Shown here one piece after another: positions 9,588-20,753 of a stretch of DNA of 64,000 bases. The translations under genes and the position numbers were made by a program. Each line of letters begins with the position of its first letter. Positions within the stretch are counted from its first letter, which is position 1. A model generated the notes under the pieces. That model saw only the letters and a list, made by a program, of their open reading frames with translations, was not told the DNA's origin and did not search any database. The DNA comes from Pseudogulbenkiania subflava DSM 22618 (GTDB taxonomy: Bacteria > Pseudomonadota > Gammaproteobacteria > Burkholderiales > Chromobacteriaceae), in contig NZ_FXAG01000012.1 of assembly GCF_900177275.1 (NCBI RefSeq), positions 62,001 to 126,000 of the forward strand. The letters run 5' to 3'.

Positions 9588-10283
9588 ATGACTTCAGCTA
9601 TTTCTTCCTCTCTGGCCGCGGTCCGCCAGCGGCTTGCCGCGGCCGAGGCCGCCGCCGGGCGTGCCGCCGGCTCGGTATGCCTGCTGGCGGTCAGCAAGAC
9701 GTTTCCGGCTGACGCCATTCAGGAAGCGTACGACGCCGGCCAGCGCGCTTTCGGCGAGAACTACGTGCAGGAGCTGCAGGCCAAGAGCGCCGAGCTGGCG
9801 GGGCTGGATATCGAATGGCACTTCATCGGGCCGCTGCAATCCAACAAGACTCGGCCGGTCGCCGAGTTGGCGCACTGGGTGCACTCGGTGGAGCGCCTGA
9901 AGATCGCCGAGCGTTTGTCGGCGCAGCGCCCCGAATCCTTGCCGCCGCTCAACGTCTGCCTGCAGGTGAACGTCTCGGGCGAGGAGAGCAAGAGCGGTTG
10001 CGCACCGCATGAGGCGCTGGCGCTGGCGCGAGCCGTCGCCGCCCTGCCCCGGCTCAGGCTGCGCGGCCTGATGTGCATCCCCGAACCGACCGCCGATCAG
10101 GCACGGCTGGCGCAGCAGTTTGCCCTGTTGCACGGGCTACGCGACGAGATGGCGGCGCAGGGCATGGTGCTCGATACCCTGTCGATGGGGATGTCGTCAG
10201 ACCTGGAGCTGGCGGTGCGGGAAGACTCGACGCTGGTACGGGTCGGCACGGCCATTTTCGGCTCCCGGACGTATCCGGCATAA
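9588..10283 (+). CDS. yggS: PLP-binding protein YggS (PLPBP family)
   Basis: A 231-residue single-domain, alanine-racemase-like TIM barrel that binds pyridoxal phosphate without known enzymatic turnover and buffers PLP and amino-acid homeostasis. The PLP lysine lies in LLAVSKTFP; FGENYVQEL, WHFIGPLQSNKTR and LSMGMSSDLELAV are family signatures. The ATG at 9588 is chosen over an upstream in-frame start at 9549 because family proteins begin about here. It is followed 50 bp later by proC. Confidence 0.92.
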   Translation: MTSAISSSLAAVRQRLAAAEAAAGRAAGSVCLLAVSKTFPADAIQEAYDAGQRAFGENYVQELQAKSAELAGLDIEWHFIGPLQSNKTRPVAELAHWVHSVERLKIAERLSAQRPESLPPLNVCLQVNVSGEESKSGCAPHEALALARAVAALPRLRLRGLMCIPEPTADQARLAQQFALLHGLRDEMAAQGMVLDTLSMGMSSDLELAVREDSTLVRVGTAIFGSRTYPA

Positions 10284-10333
10284 TGAATCGCCAATTTGGC
10301 TACAGTATACAATCGACAAATAGAGGACTCAGC

Positions 10334-11137
10334 ATGCAGATTACCTTCATCGGCGGCGGCAACATGGCCTCTGCCATCATCAGCGGCCTGGTCAAGCAGG
10401 GCGGCCACGGCATCAGTGTGGTCGAGCCCTCAGCCGACAAACGCGCCCAGCTGGCACAGACCTATGGCGTGACGGCGCTGGAACAGCCGCCGCAACAACT
10501 GTCTACCGACGACGTGGTAGTGCTGGCCGTCAAACCGCAACAGCTCAAGGACGTGTGCCTCTCGCTCGCGCCGGTGCTGGGTAACGCGCTGGTGGTGTCG
10601 ATCGCCGCCGGTGTCGGCATCGCGGCGCTGGCACGCTGGCTCGGCAGCGACCGCATCGTGCGGGTGATGCCCAACACCCCGGCCATGGTCGGCAAGGGCG
10701 TCTCCGGGCTGTTCGCGCCGCTCGGGGTGGGGGCCTCCGACAAGAAAAACGCCGCGGACATCATGGCGGCGGTGGGCAGAGTGTTCTGGCTCGAGAGCGA
10801 GAGCGGTATCGACGACATCACAGCCATCTCCGGCAGCGGCCCGGCCTATGTGTTCTACTTCATCGAGTCGATGATCGCTGAGGCACGTGCACTTGGCTTC
10901 GACGACGCCACCGCGCGTCAGCTGGTGCTGGGTACCTTCGACGGCGCGGTGGCGCTCGCCAAGCAGAGCGATCTCGATGTCGCCACGCTGCGCGCCAACG
11001 TTACCTCCAAGGGCGGCACCACCGAGCGCGCCATCGCCCGCTTCGAGGCCGAAGGCGTCAAGGCGGCGATCCAGGCCGGGATGCAGGATTGCCGTGCACG
11101 TTCGGTGGAATTGGGCCAGATACTGAGCCAAGACTGA
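10334..11137 (+). CDS. proC: Pyrroline-5-carboxylate reductase
   Basis: A 267-residue enzyme for the last step of proline synthesis, reducing 1-pyrroline-5-carboxylate with NAD(P)H. The N-terminal Rossmann motif ITFIGGGNMASAIISGL, VRVMPNTPAMVGKG and the C-terminal signature SGSGPAYVFYFIE with VTSKGGTTERAI are all present. GAGGACTC upstream is a moderate ribosome site. The stop is one base from the yggT start, indicating tight coupling in the yggS-proC-yggT operon. Confidence 0.95.
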   Translation: MQITFIGGGNMASAIISGLVKQGGHGISVVEPSADKRAQLAQTYGVTALEQPPQQLSTDDVVVLAVKPQQLKDVCLSLAPVLGNALVVSIAAGVGIAALARWLGSDRIVRVMPNTPAMVGKGVSGLFAPLGVGASDKKNAADIMAAVGRVFWLESESGIDDITAISGSGPAYVFYFIESMIAEARALGFDDATARQLVLGTFDGAVALAKQSDLDVATLRANVTSKGGTTERAIARFEAEGVKAAIQAGMQDCRARSVELGQILSQD

Positions 11138-11138
11138 G

Positions 11139-11720
11139 ATGATCGCCGAGACCCTGCAATTCCTGATCAAGACGCTGGCCGACCTGTTCGTGCTGGTGCT
11201 GCTGCTGCGTTTCTACCTGCAGGTGGCGCGCGCGCCGTTCAAGCACCCGCTGTCGCAGTTCGTGATGGCGGTCAGCAATTTCGCGGTGCTGCCGATGCGC
11301 AAGCTGGTGCCGAGCGTGCACGGCTATGACACGGCCACGCTGCTGCTGGCGCTGTTGGTCGGCTTGCTCAGCAACGTGCTGATGCTGGCGCTCAATCCCC
11401 TGCCGTACAGTTTTGCCGCACCGGAAACCTGGCTGGGCCTCGTGTGCCTGTCGCTGCTGGACGTGTTCCGCCAGTCGCTGTACCTTCTGATGGGGGCGGT
11501 CATCGTCCAGGCCATCCTGAGCTGGGTGAATCCGTACAATCCGCTGACGCCGATCCTGGACGCGCTGACCCGGCCGTTCCTGCGGCCATTCCGCCGGGCC
11601 GCCATCGGCGGGGTGGATTTGTCGCCGCTGATCCTGTTCCTGATCATCCAGGTGATCCTGATGCTGCCGGTGCGGGCGCTGGAAAGCGTTTTTCTGATGC
11701 AACTCAAGGTCGCGTTATAG
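11139..11720 (+). CDS. yggT: YggT-family integral membrane protein
   Basis: A 193-residue hydrophobic protein with two YggT repeats, each with two predicted membrane segments: ~8-25 with ~66-85, and ~100-125 with ~155-185. Each repeat includes the LRFYLQVAR or ILSWVNPYNP signature. YggT proteins are inner-membrane proteins linked to osmotic tolerance and envelope assembly; the biochemical role is unknown. Translationally coupled to proC. Confidence 0.88.
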   Translation: MIAETLQFLIKTLADLFVLVLLLRFYLQVARAPFKHPLSQFVMAVSNFAVLPMRKLVPSVHGYDTATLLLALLVGLLSNVLMLALNPLPYSFAAPETWLGLVCLSLLDVFRQSLYLLMGAVIVQAILSWVNPYNPLTPILDALTRPFLRPFRRAAIGGVDLSPLILFLIIQVILMLPVRALESVFLMQLKVAL

Positions 11721-11793
11721 GTGTTATGGTTTGCTGTCGGGTTGGATCCCGATATTACGGGTGTGTCCTATCCAAATCTTTAAGGAGAGAGGT

Positions 11794-12099
11794 ATGAAAA
11801 AGACGCTGCTGGCTGCGGTCATGCTGGGTGTAGTCGCCACGCCGGCCATGGCCAACCTGCAACTTGCCCAGAAATACAATTGTCTGGCCTGTCACTCGGT
11901 GGACAAGAAGGTAGTGGGTCCGGCCTACAAGGATGTTGCCAAGAAATATGCTGGTGACAAGGGGGCCGAAGCCAAGCTGATCGCCAAGGTCAAGGCCGGT
12001 GGTTCCGGGGTGTGGGGCGCGGTGCCGATGCCGCCGAACCCGCAGGTCAGCGATGCCGACCTGAAGACCCTGGTGAAGTGGGTGCTGTCGCTGAAATAA
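11794..12099 (+). CDS. Periplasmic class I cytochrome c (c551/c8 type)
   Basis: A 101-residue precursor with a 20-residue signal peptide cut after AMA. The haem-binding motif CLACH (Cys30-Cys33-His34) and the distal Met79 ligand in VPMPPNP are both present, as in small soluble cytochromes c551/c8 that shuttle electrons between membrane complexes and reductases. AAGGAG precedes the ATG by seven bases. It stands alone, followed by a hairpin at 12120-12145, so it is probably a single-gene transcript. Its electron partner cannot be told from this window. Confidence 0.9.
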   Translation: MKKTLLAAVMLGVVATPAMANLQLAQKYNCLACHSVDKKVVGPAYKDVAKKYAGDKGAEAKLIAKVKAGGSGVWGAVPMPPNPQVSDADLKTLVKWVLSLK

Positions 12100-12119
12100 G
12101 CGGCCGGGCTCGGAATTGG

Positions 12120-12145
12120 CAAAGGGCGGCCTCGGCTGCCCTTTG
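12120..12145 (+). terminator. Hairpin after the cytochrome c gene
   Basis: CAAAGGGC pairs with GCCCTTTG; the loop region can extend the stem by GGC/GCT. The T-run is short, so termination strength is uncertain. Confidence 0.55.
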
Positions 12146-12306
12146 TCGTGTAATAAGGCTTGTCATTGTGTGCGAATCGCACTATACCGGGGCACATGAG
12201 GAGGGATTTTCCCGGCGAGTCGTCTGTCCAATATAGTTGCACAAAGACCATGCCACCGGTAATCTTCAGCGCTTGTCTGCCAACTCTATGCTGGAAGCAC
12301 TAAATT

Positions 12307-12717
12307 ATGGCCAAGCTGACCGAACAGGATATCCTCAACTGGGAAGGCGAGGATTACATGAACGCCGACCACCTTGAGTTCTTCAAAGAGCGGCTGTTGC
12401 AGATGCAGCAGGAGTTGTTGAGCAACGCCAACGCGACGGCGAACCATCTGCAGGAGCAAGAGGCCACTCCCGACCCGGCCGACCGGGCCACGCTCGAGGA
12501 AGAATACGCGCTGGAGCTGCGTACCCGCGACCGTGAGCGCAAGCTGTTGCAGAAGATTCAGTCGTCCTTGCGCGATATCGAAGACGGTTCCTACGGCTTC
12601 TGCGAAGACACCGGCGAGCCGATCGGGCTCAAGCGCCTGATGGCGCGCCCGACCGCCACGCTGTCGGTGGAGGCACAGGAGCGCCGCGAACGCATGAAGC
12701 GCCAGTACGCCGACTAA
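12307..12717 (+). CDS. dksA: RNA polymerase-binding transcription factor DksA, single-cysteine form
   Basis: A 136-residue DksA. An N-terminal coiled coil (about 20-95) carries DPADRATLEEE at the hairpin tip, the part that enters the RNA polymerase secondary channel and acts with ppGpp. In the globular domain the four zinc positions read Cys99, Thr102, Ser120 and Ala123, so the C4 zinc finger of Escherichia coli DksA is reduced to one cysteine and zinc binding by this site is unlikely. Other DksA proteins with reduced cysteine sets work without zinc. A strong terminator follows. Confidence 0.95.
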   Translation: MAKLTEQDILNWEGEDYMNADHLEFFKERLLQMQQELLSNANATANHLQEQEATPDPADRATLEEEYALELRTRDRERKLLQKIQSSLRDIEDGSYGFCEDTGEPIGLKRLMARPTATLSVEAQERRERMKRQYAD

Positions 12718-12736
12718 TCCGTGGCGAGGGTGAATG

Positions 12737-12766
12737 AAAAAAGCGTCCCAAAAGGGCGCTTTTTTT
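12737..12766 (+). terminator. Intrinsic terminator after dksA
   Basis: A-rich stem AAAAAAGCG-CCC pairs with GGG-CGCTTTTTT around an AAAA loop with one bulged T, followed by T residues. It can act in both directions. Confidence 0.85.
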
Positions 12767-12896
12767 GTTTTTTATCCGGGTTGGCGGCGTGCCGCCAAGC
12801 GGCGGCCGGGTGGGCGCGGGACTTGTCGCAGTGCGCAAAATGCAGGTATTGTGTGATGCAGTCAATACACAGAAAAATGCCCCGAGGCACATCACC

Positions 12897-13973
12897 ATGC
12901 AACGACAGACCGACGACGTCCGAATCCGCGAAATCAAGGAACTCCTGCCCCCGATTGCGCACCTCTACGAGCTGCCGATCACCGAAACCGCCTCCGAGCT
13001 GATCTACAATACCCGCCGCGAAATCGCCGCCCTGCTGCGCGGCGAGGACGATCGCATGCTGGTGGTGATCGGCCCGTGCTCGATCCACGATCCGGCCATG
13101 GCCGAGGAGTATGCCGAACGCCTGATGAAGCTGCGCCACGAGCATGCCCGCGAGCTGATCGTGGTGATGCGCGTCTACTTTGAGAAGCCGCGCACCACGG
13201 TGGGCTGGAAGGGGCTGATCAACGACCCGCACCTGGATGAATCGTACGACATCAACTCCGGCCTGCGCCTGGCGCGTCGCCTGTTGCTGAATCTGAACAA
13301 CGCGGGCATGCCGGCGGCCACCGAATTCCTCGACATGATCACGCCGCAGTACTTCGCCGACCTGATTTCGTGGGGCGCCATCGGTGCGCGCACCACCGAG
13401 TCGCAGGTGCACCGCGAGCTGGCGTCGGGGCTGTCCTGCCCGGTGGGCTTCAAGAACGGTACCGATGGCAACCTGAAGATCGCGGTCGATGCTATCCGCG
13501 CCGCCAGTCAGCCGCACCACTTCCTGTCGGTGACCAAGACCGGCCACTCCGCCATCGTTTCTACCGGCGGCAACCCGGATTGCCACGTGATCCTGCGCGG
13601 CGGCAAGGAACCGAACTACTCGGCCGAGCACGTGCGCGCTGCCGCGGCCGAGCTGGCCGGCGTCGGTCTGGCGCAGAAGCTGATGGTGGACTTCAGCCAC
13701 GCCAACAGCCGCAAGGATTACAAGCGCCAGATGGAAGTGGCGCGCGACGTGGCCGGCCAGTTGGCCGCGGGTGACACCCACATCTTCGGTGTGATGGTGG
13801 AAAGCCATCTGGTGGAAGGGCGCCAGGACCTGAAGCCGGGCTGCGAGCTGACCTACGGCCAGAGCATCACCGATGCCTGCATCGGCTGGCAGGATACCGA
13901 GGATCTGGTGCAGATTCTGGCCGACGCGGTCAAGGCGCGCCGTGCCAAGGTGGGTGTGCCGGCCGGCAAGTGA
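12897..13973 (+). CDS. aroG: 3-deoxy-7-phosphoheptulonate (DAHP) synthase, AroFGH class I
   Basis: A 358-residue enzyme for the first shikimate-pathway step, joining phosphoenolpyruvate and erythrose 4-phosphate. VVIGPCSIHDP near residue 58 carries the metal-binding cysteine; VVMRVYFEKPRTTVGWKG, GARTTESQVHRELASG and VDFSHANS are class I alpha signatures. The ATG at 12897 has GAGG nine bases upstream; an upstream in-frame start at 12765 falls in the dksA terminator and is rejected. Which aromatic amino acid inhibits it cannot be decided with certainty; aroG is used as the best-matching name. Confidence 0.9.
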   Translation: MQRQTDDVRIREIKELLPPIAHLYELPITETASELIYNTRREIAALLRGEDDRMLVVIGPCSIHDPAMAEEYAERLMKLRHEHARELIVVMRVYFEKPRTTVGWKGLINDPHLDESYDINSGLRLARRLLLNLNNAGMPAATEFLDMITPQYFADLISWGAIGARTTESQVHRELASGLSCPVGFKNGTDGNLKIAVDAIRAASQPHHFLSVTKTGHSAIVSTGGNPDCHVILRGGKEPNYSAEHVRAAAAELAGVGLAQKLMVDFSHANSRKDYKRQMEVARDVAGQLAAGDTHIFGVMVESHLVEGRQDLKPGCELTYGQSITDACIGWQDTEDLVQILADAVKARRAKVGVPAGK

Positions 13974-13992
13974 GCCTGCGCCACCGCATGAC

Positions 13993-14018
13993 AAAACCCG
14001 GCCTAGGCCGGGTTTTTT
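13993..14018 (+). terminator. Intrinsic terminator after aroG
   Basis: Perfect stem AAAACCCGGCC/GGCCGGGTTTT with a two-base TA loop, followed by more T. The A-run on the other side lets it also stop the leftward AIM24-type gene, which ends at 14074. Confidence 0.9.
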
Positions 14019-14073
14019 GTTTTCAAGGGCGAGTGCCGGGTGCGGTGCGGCGGGCTTCGGCCAACCTGAGGGT

Positions 14074-14868
14074 TCAGTCCCGGCCGTCGAGCAGGTCGCC
14101 CAGTCCGCCCAGCACCGAGCCCTGTTCGCTGGAACGGCCGCCCGCCTTGGGGCTGGCGGCGATCAGCCGGTCGGCCAGGCGCGACAGCGGCAGCGACTGC
14201 AGCCATACCTTCCCCGGGCCGGTCAGGGTGGCGAGGAACAGCCCTTCGCCGGAGAATAGCGCACTCTTCAGTTTGCCGACGTATTGGATGTCGAAGTCGA
14301 CGGAGGGCTGGTAGGCTACCACGCAGCCGGTATCGACGCGCAGCATCTCGCCCGCCGCCAGCTGGCGTTCGGTCAGCGTGCCGCCGGCGTGCAGGAAGGC
14401 GTAGCCGTCGCCGTCCAGCTTCTGCATGATGAAACCCTCGCCGCCGAACAGCCCGGTGCCGATCTTCTTCTGGAAGGCGATGCCGAGGCTGACGCCCTTG
14501 GCGGCGGCTAGGAAGCTGTCCTTCTGTGCGTACAGCGTGCCGCCCAGCTCCCACAGGTGCACCGGCACGATCTTGCCGGGGTAGGAGGCGGCGAAGGCCA
14601 CCCGTTTCTTGCTCAGTCCCTGGTTGACGAACACCGTGGTGAACAGCGACTCGCCGGTGAGCAGGCGCTTGCCGGCGCCCATCAGCTTGCCGAGCAGGCC
14701 GCCCTGGGCCGCCGAGCCGTCGCCGAACACGGTGTCCATGCTGATCCCGTCCTCCATGTAGTACATGGCGCCGGCCTCGCCGACGGCGGCTTCGCCCGGG
14801 TCCAGCTCCACTTCGACGTACTGCATGTCGTCGCCGAAGATCTCGTAATCGATCACGTCCATCGCCAT
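14074..14868 (-). CDS. AIM24/TIGR00266-family protein
   Basis: A 264-residue protein of beta-rich repeats with recurring glycine turns ([37 protein letters not shown]), the pattern of the AIM24/TIGR00266 family, whose molecular role in bacteria is not established. Three in-frame ATGs lie at 14874, 14868 and 14862; AGGAG is spaced seven bases from the second, so 14868 is chosen. It is convergent with aroG and lies 31 bp upstream of the mobA end without an obvious link to molybdenum metabolism. Confidence 0.85.
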   Translation of the reverse strand: MAMDVIDYEIFGDDMQYVEVELDPGEAAVGEAGAMYYMEDGISMDTVFGDGSAAQGGLLGKLMGAGKRLLTGESLFTTVFVNQGLSKKRVAFAASYPGKIVPVHLWELGGTLYAQKDSFLAAAKGVSLGIAFQKKIGTGLFGGEGFIMQKLDGDGYAFLHAGGTLTERQLAAGEMLRVDTGCVVAYQPSVDFDIQYVGKLKSALFSGEGLFLATLTGPGKVWLQSLPLSRLADRLIAASPKAGGRSSEQGSVLGGLGDLLDGRD

Positions 14869-14899
14869 GCGCATTCTCCTGACTGGGGTGGCTATTGCA

Positions 14900-15490
14900 T
14901 CATGCTAGCCCAGCGGGTCCGGCCGCGGCCAGTGCTGCCAGCGCGTCGGGGGTGTTGAGGTTGGGCAGGGCCTGGTCGAACGGCACGATGCGGTGCTCGA
15001 GCGTGGCGAGCCAGCCGCGGATGGAGCGGCCGCCGCCGGCCAGGTAGGCTTCGAGCGCGCCCTGTAGCCCAGGACGCAGCGCCAGCAAGGTGGGATGCCA
15101 GTGTTCCGGATCGCTCGCCGAGGCGGCGTCAATGCCGCCATCCAGCGCCGTCAGCAGCCGCGTCGCCAACTCGGCTGGCAGCCGCACCGCGTCGCAGGGC
15201 AGCATCAGCAGGGTGTCGTGTGGGGCGGCGGCGAGACCCGCCAGCAGGCCGGCGAGCGGACCGGGGTAGTCCGGCAACGTGTCCGGCAGCACCGGGTGGC
15301 CGAAGGCGCGGTAGGCGTCGAGGTGGCGGTTGGCGGAGATCAGGATGCGCGCCGGGGCGGGAGTCTGCGCCGCCAGCGCGGAGAGGGTGTGGGCGATCAG
15401 GGGTTGGCCGAACAGCTCGAGCAGCCCCTTGTCCTGGCCGCCCATGCGCGTGGCGCGTCCGCCGGCCAGGATCAGCGCGCTGTAGCTCAT
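14900..15490 (-). CDS. mobA: Molybdenum cofactor guanylyltransferase
   Basis: A 196-residue MobA. The nucleotidyltransferase loop [17 protein letters not shown] opens the protein, and PCDAVRLP carries the metal-binding aspartate. The enzyme attaches GMP from GTP to Mo-molybdopterin, giving the MGD cofactor of the DMSO-reductase family. Its ATG overlaps the moaE stop by four bases (ATGA), so moaD-moaE-mobA form one leftward operon with at least the small upstream open frame. Confidence 0.93.
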   Translation of the reverse strand: MSYSALILAGGRATRMGGQDKGLLELFGQPLIAHTLSALAAQTPAPARILISANRHLDAYRAFGHPVLPDTLPDYPGPLAGLLAGLAAAPHDTLLMLPCDAVRLPAELATRLLTALDGGIDAASASDPEHWHPTLLALRPGLQGALEAYLAGGGRSIRGWLATLEHRIVPFDQALPNLNTPDALAALAAAGPAGLA

Positions 15491-15945
15491 TGCCAGCGTC
15501 CGGCGGCGCCCTCGTCGCTGGACTTGGCCTCGACCCAGCGGCTGTGGCCGTCGGCGTCGATTTCCTTTTTCCAGAACGGTGCCTGCGTCTTCAGGAAGTC
15601 CATCAGGAATTCGCAGGCGGCGAACGCGGCGGCACGGTGCGCGCTGGCGGTAACCACCAGTACGATCGGTTCGCCCAGTGCCAGCCGGCCGACGCGGTGG
15701 TGGATCAGCGCGGCGGAGAGCGGCCAGCGCGCGCGCGCCTCGGCGACGATGGCGGCAAGCGACTTCTCGGTCATGCCGGGATAGTGTTCCAGTTCCAGCG
15801 CGGCGACGTTGTCGCCGTCGCCATGGCGGCGCACCACGCCGACGAAGCTGACCACGGCGCCGACGCCGGGGTCGGCCGACAGCCGGGCGATTTCCTGGCC
15901 GGCGTCGAAGGCGGCGGCGTCGACGCGGATGGTGAAGGCGTCCAT
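15487..15945 (-). CDS. moaE: Molybdopterin synthase catalytic subunit
   Basis: A 152-residue MoaE, the large subunit that transfers sulfur from MoaD thiocarboxylate to precursor Z. VSFVGVVRRHGDG, LELEHYPGMTEKSL, IHHRVGRLALGEPIVLVVTASAHR and the C-terminal KTQAPFWKKE, with its active-site lysines, are all conserved. The start at 15945 lies one base after the moaD stop; a longer frame running to 16125 is an unsupported extension over moaD. Confidence 0.95.
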   Translation of the reverse strand: MDAFTIRVDAAAFDAGQEIARLSADPGVGAVVSFVGVVRRHGDGDNVAALELEHYPGMTEKSLAAIVAEARARWPLSAALIHHRVGRLALGEPIVLVVTASAHRAAAFAACEFLMDFLKTQAPFWKKEIDADGHSRWVEAKSSDEGAAGRWQ

Positions 15946-15946
15946 G

Positions 15947-16198
15947 TCAGCCCCCGGTGACCGGCGGGAAGATCGCCACTTCGTCGCCGGTGGCGAGCCC
16001 GGCGTCCGCGGTCGCCAGCTCCTGGTTGAGCGCCACGCGGAATACGCGGCCTTCGGCCAACTCGTCGGCCCAGGCGCCGCCGCGCGCGCGCAGCTCGGCG
16101 AGTAGTGCGCCGACGCTGGCGGCATCGCTCTCCAGAGTTTCGTGATCGCGGCCGAAGGCGTCCTTCAGTCGCGCAAAATACAACAGCTTCAGTTTCAT
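15947..16198 (-). CDS. moaD: Molybdopterin synthase sulfur carrier subunit
   Basis: An 83-residue ubiquitin-fold protein ending in the diagnostic Gly-Gly (VTGG), which is adenylated and thiocarboxylated before sulfur transfer. KLLYFARLKDAFG is the typical N-terminus. AGGAG, located inside the end of the preceding 45-codon frame, is nine bases upstream of the ATG, and the upstream stop abuts this start, so the two genes are probably coupled. Confidence 0.93.
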   Translation of the reverse strand: MKLKLLYFARLKDAFGRDHETLESDAASVGALLAELRARGGAWADELAEGRVFRVALNQELATADAGLATGDEVAIFPPVTGG

Positions 16199-16336
16199 CT
16201 ATTTGGACTCCTGGTCGGCATCCGGCTTGCCGCGTCCGGCCAGCATCACCCACAGGTGAAAGGCCAGCCCGGCCAGCGGCACCAGCGCCATGATGACGAC
16301 GAAAACCCATTCCAGGGGAGATAGCAGTTCGCTCAT
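16199..16336 (-). CDS. Small membrane protein upstream of moaD
   Basis: A 45-codon frame (ATG at 16336, TAG at 16199-16201) encoding a short N-terminus (MSELLSPLEW), one long hydrophobic segment of about 22 residues (VFVVIMALVPLAGLAFHLWV) and a charged tail ending in ESK. Its stop directly abuts the moaD ATG and it contains the moaD ribosome site. No clear Shine-Dalgarno precedes its own ATG. I do not recognise it. It may be a real single-pass membrane peptide or a leader whose translation couples to moaD. Confidence 0.55.
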   Translation of the reverse strand: MSELLSPLEWVFVVIMALVPLAGLAFHLWVMLAGRGKPDADQESK

Positions 16337-16449
16337 GTTGCCAGTGTACGCAAGCCGGCGGCCCAGGCCAATGCGCCGGGTGGCAGAGGGCCGGCTGGCC
16401 GAAAGTAGTAGAAGTGGTATATGGAATACATGTTCTTTACAATGGCGGG

Positions 16450-17613
16450 ATGACTACTTTCGCCCCCACCCTTCCCCTGTTTGCCACCGTGCGTCGCCGC
16501 CTCGGCCGCTGGTGGCCCGAACCCCTGGTTATCAGCCGGCGCGAGCAGCTGGCGGTGGCCGTGGCCGCGCTGGCGGCCATCGCCTTGACCGCGCTGATCA
16601 CCCACCTGACCGTCGGCGACGCGCCGTGGCTGGTGGCGTCGATGGGCGCCGCCGCGGTGTTGCTGTTCGCCTTGCCGAGCAGCCCGTTGGCGCAGCCCTG
16701 GCCGCTGGTCGGTGGCCATGTGCTGTCGGCCGCCATCGGCGTCGCCTGCGCGCGCTGGGTGCCCAATCCCTGGCTGGCTTCCGGGATGGCGGTCGGGCTC
16801 GCCATTTTTGCAATGATATCGCTGCGCTGCCTGCACCCGCCGGGCGGCGCGATCGCGCTCAACGCGGTGATCGGCGGCCCGGCGATCCACGCCATGGGCT
16901 TCGGCTTCGTGCTGTGGCCGGTACTGCTCAACGCGCTCGCCATGCTGGCGCTGGCGCTGCTGCTCAACAACCGCGTGCTGCGCCGCCCTTACCCGCGCCC
17001 GCTGCCGCAGCCCAACCGCAACCTGATCAGCGATCCCAAGCCGCTGGAGCGCATGGGCATCCGCGACGAGGACGTCGAAGCCGCGCTGGCCGGTTTCAAC
17101 CACCTGCTCGACATCAGCCGCAGCGACCTGGAACAGGTGATGACCCTGGCCGAGATGCACTCTTACCGGCGCCGGCTCGGCGACATCCGCTGCCGCGACA
17201 TCATGTCGCGCGACTTGATCAGCCTGCGGCCGGAAGCCAGCCTGCAGGAGGCATGGCGCCTGCTGCGCCGGCACAAGGTCCGCGCGCTGCCGGTGGTCGG
17301 CGAGTTCGGTCAGGTGGTGGGCATGGTGTCGCTGGTGGACTTCCTCAAGCGCCTGGACGGCACGCCGCAGGGCCTGCGCGAGCGCGTGGCGAAGCTGTTG
17401 AGCGGACGGGGTGCCGACAACCGCGTGGCGGCGATCATGAGCACGCCAGTGGTGAGCGTGCGCGAGGCGCTGCACCTGGTCGAGCTGGTGCCGCTGTTCG
17501 CCGACCGCGGCCTGCACCACGTGCCGGTGGTCGGGACGGATGGCACCCTGTGTGGAATGATCAGCCAGTCTGACCTGATCGCCGCCTTGTACCAGGGCAA
17601 GCTGGCCGGTTGA
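16450..17613 (+). CDS. HPP-family membrane protein with C-terminal CBS pair
   Basis: A 387-residue protein. The N-terminal HPP domain (about residues 25-185) has five hydrophobic segments and the family signature LHPPGGAIALNAVIGG. A linker leads to two CBS motifs (about 250-380; CRDIMSRDLISL, HKVRALPVVGE, AAIMSTPVVSV, GLHHVPVVG), which usually bind adenine nucleotides. HPP proteins have been linked to nitrite transport in plastids and cyanobacteria, but the bacterial CBS fusion has no firmly established substrate. The ATG at 16450 is preferred to 16414, although its ribosome site (GGCGGG) is weak. Confidence 0.85.
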   Translation: MTTFAPTLPLFATVRRRLGRWWPEPLVISRREQLAVAVAALAAIALTALITHLTVGDAPWLVASMGAAAVLLFALPSSPLAQPWPLVGGHVLSAAIGVACARWVPNPWLASGMAVGLAIFAMISLRCLHPPGGAIALNAVIGGPAIHAMGFGFVLWPVLLNALAMLALALLLNNRVLRRPYPRPLPQPNRNLISDPKPLERMGIRDEDVEAALAGFNHLLDISRSDLEQVMTLAEMHSYRRRLGDIRCRDIMSRDLISLRPEASLQEAWRLLRRHKVRALPVVGEFGQVVGMVSLVDFLKRLDGTPQGLRERVAKLLSGRGADNRVAAIMSTPVVSVREALHLVELVPLFADRGLHHVPVVGTDGTLCGMISQSDLIAALYQGKLAG

Positions 17614-17765
17614 GGCGACGTGGCCGCGGGGCGTGGCGCGTCCTCCGCCCCGCCCACCCGCCCATTTTGACCGTATCGCTGTGCTACTCCGGCGGTAGAC
17701 AGCCCCTGCCTGCGACCCGTGGCTTGTGCTTATAATGCAGGCATAACCATATCGGGGAGAGGGCC

Positions 17766-17966
17766 ATGCAGGGCAGCATTCTCAGGGGACCGCGCCTGGT
17801 CGCGCTGTTTCTCGCTGGTTGCCTGCTGTTCAACTACCCCGTGCTGGCCCTGTTCGATCGCCCGGTCGAGCTGTTCGGCCTGCCCCTGCTGTTCGTCTAC
17901 CTGTTCGCCGCCTGGTTCGGCCTGATCGCGCTGATGGCGTGGATCATCGAGCGTCGGCGCGACTGA
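17766..17966 (+). CDS. Small two-helix membrane protein upstream of the symporter-kinase
   Basis: A 66-residue protein with two hydrophobic segments (about 10-28 and 38-60) separated by the short DRPVELFG loop and ended by a positive ERRRD tail. GGAGAG is well placed before the ATG. Its stop lies 13 bp before the TTG start of the large symporter-kinase. Small DUF3311-like or similar proteins often precede sodium/solute symporters, so a role as accessory subunit of the sensor is plausible but unproven. Confidence 0.75.
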   Translation: MQGSILRGPRLVALFLAGCLLFNYPVLALFDRPVELFGLPLLFVYLFAAWFGLIALMAWIIERRRD

Positions 17967-17979
17967 GGCGGAACCGACC

Positions 17980-20712
<2,733 letters not shown>

Positions 20713-20753
20713 CATGACATACGCAGCGTTCAGACTGCGACAGGAGACCGGGC

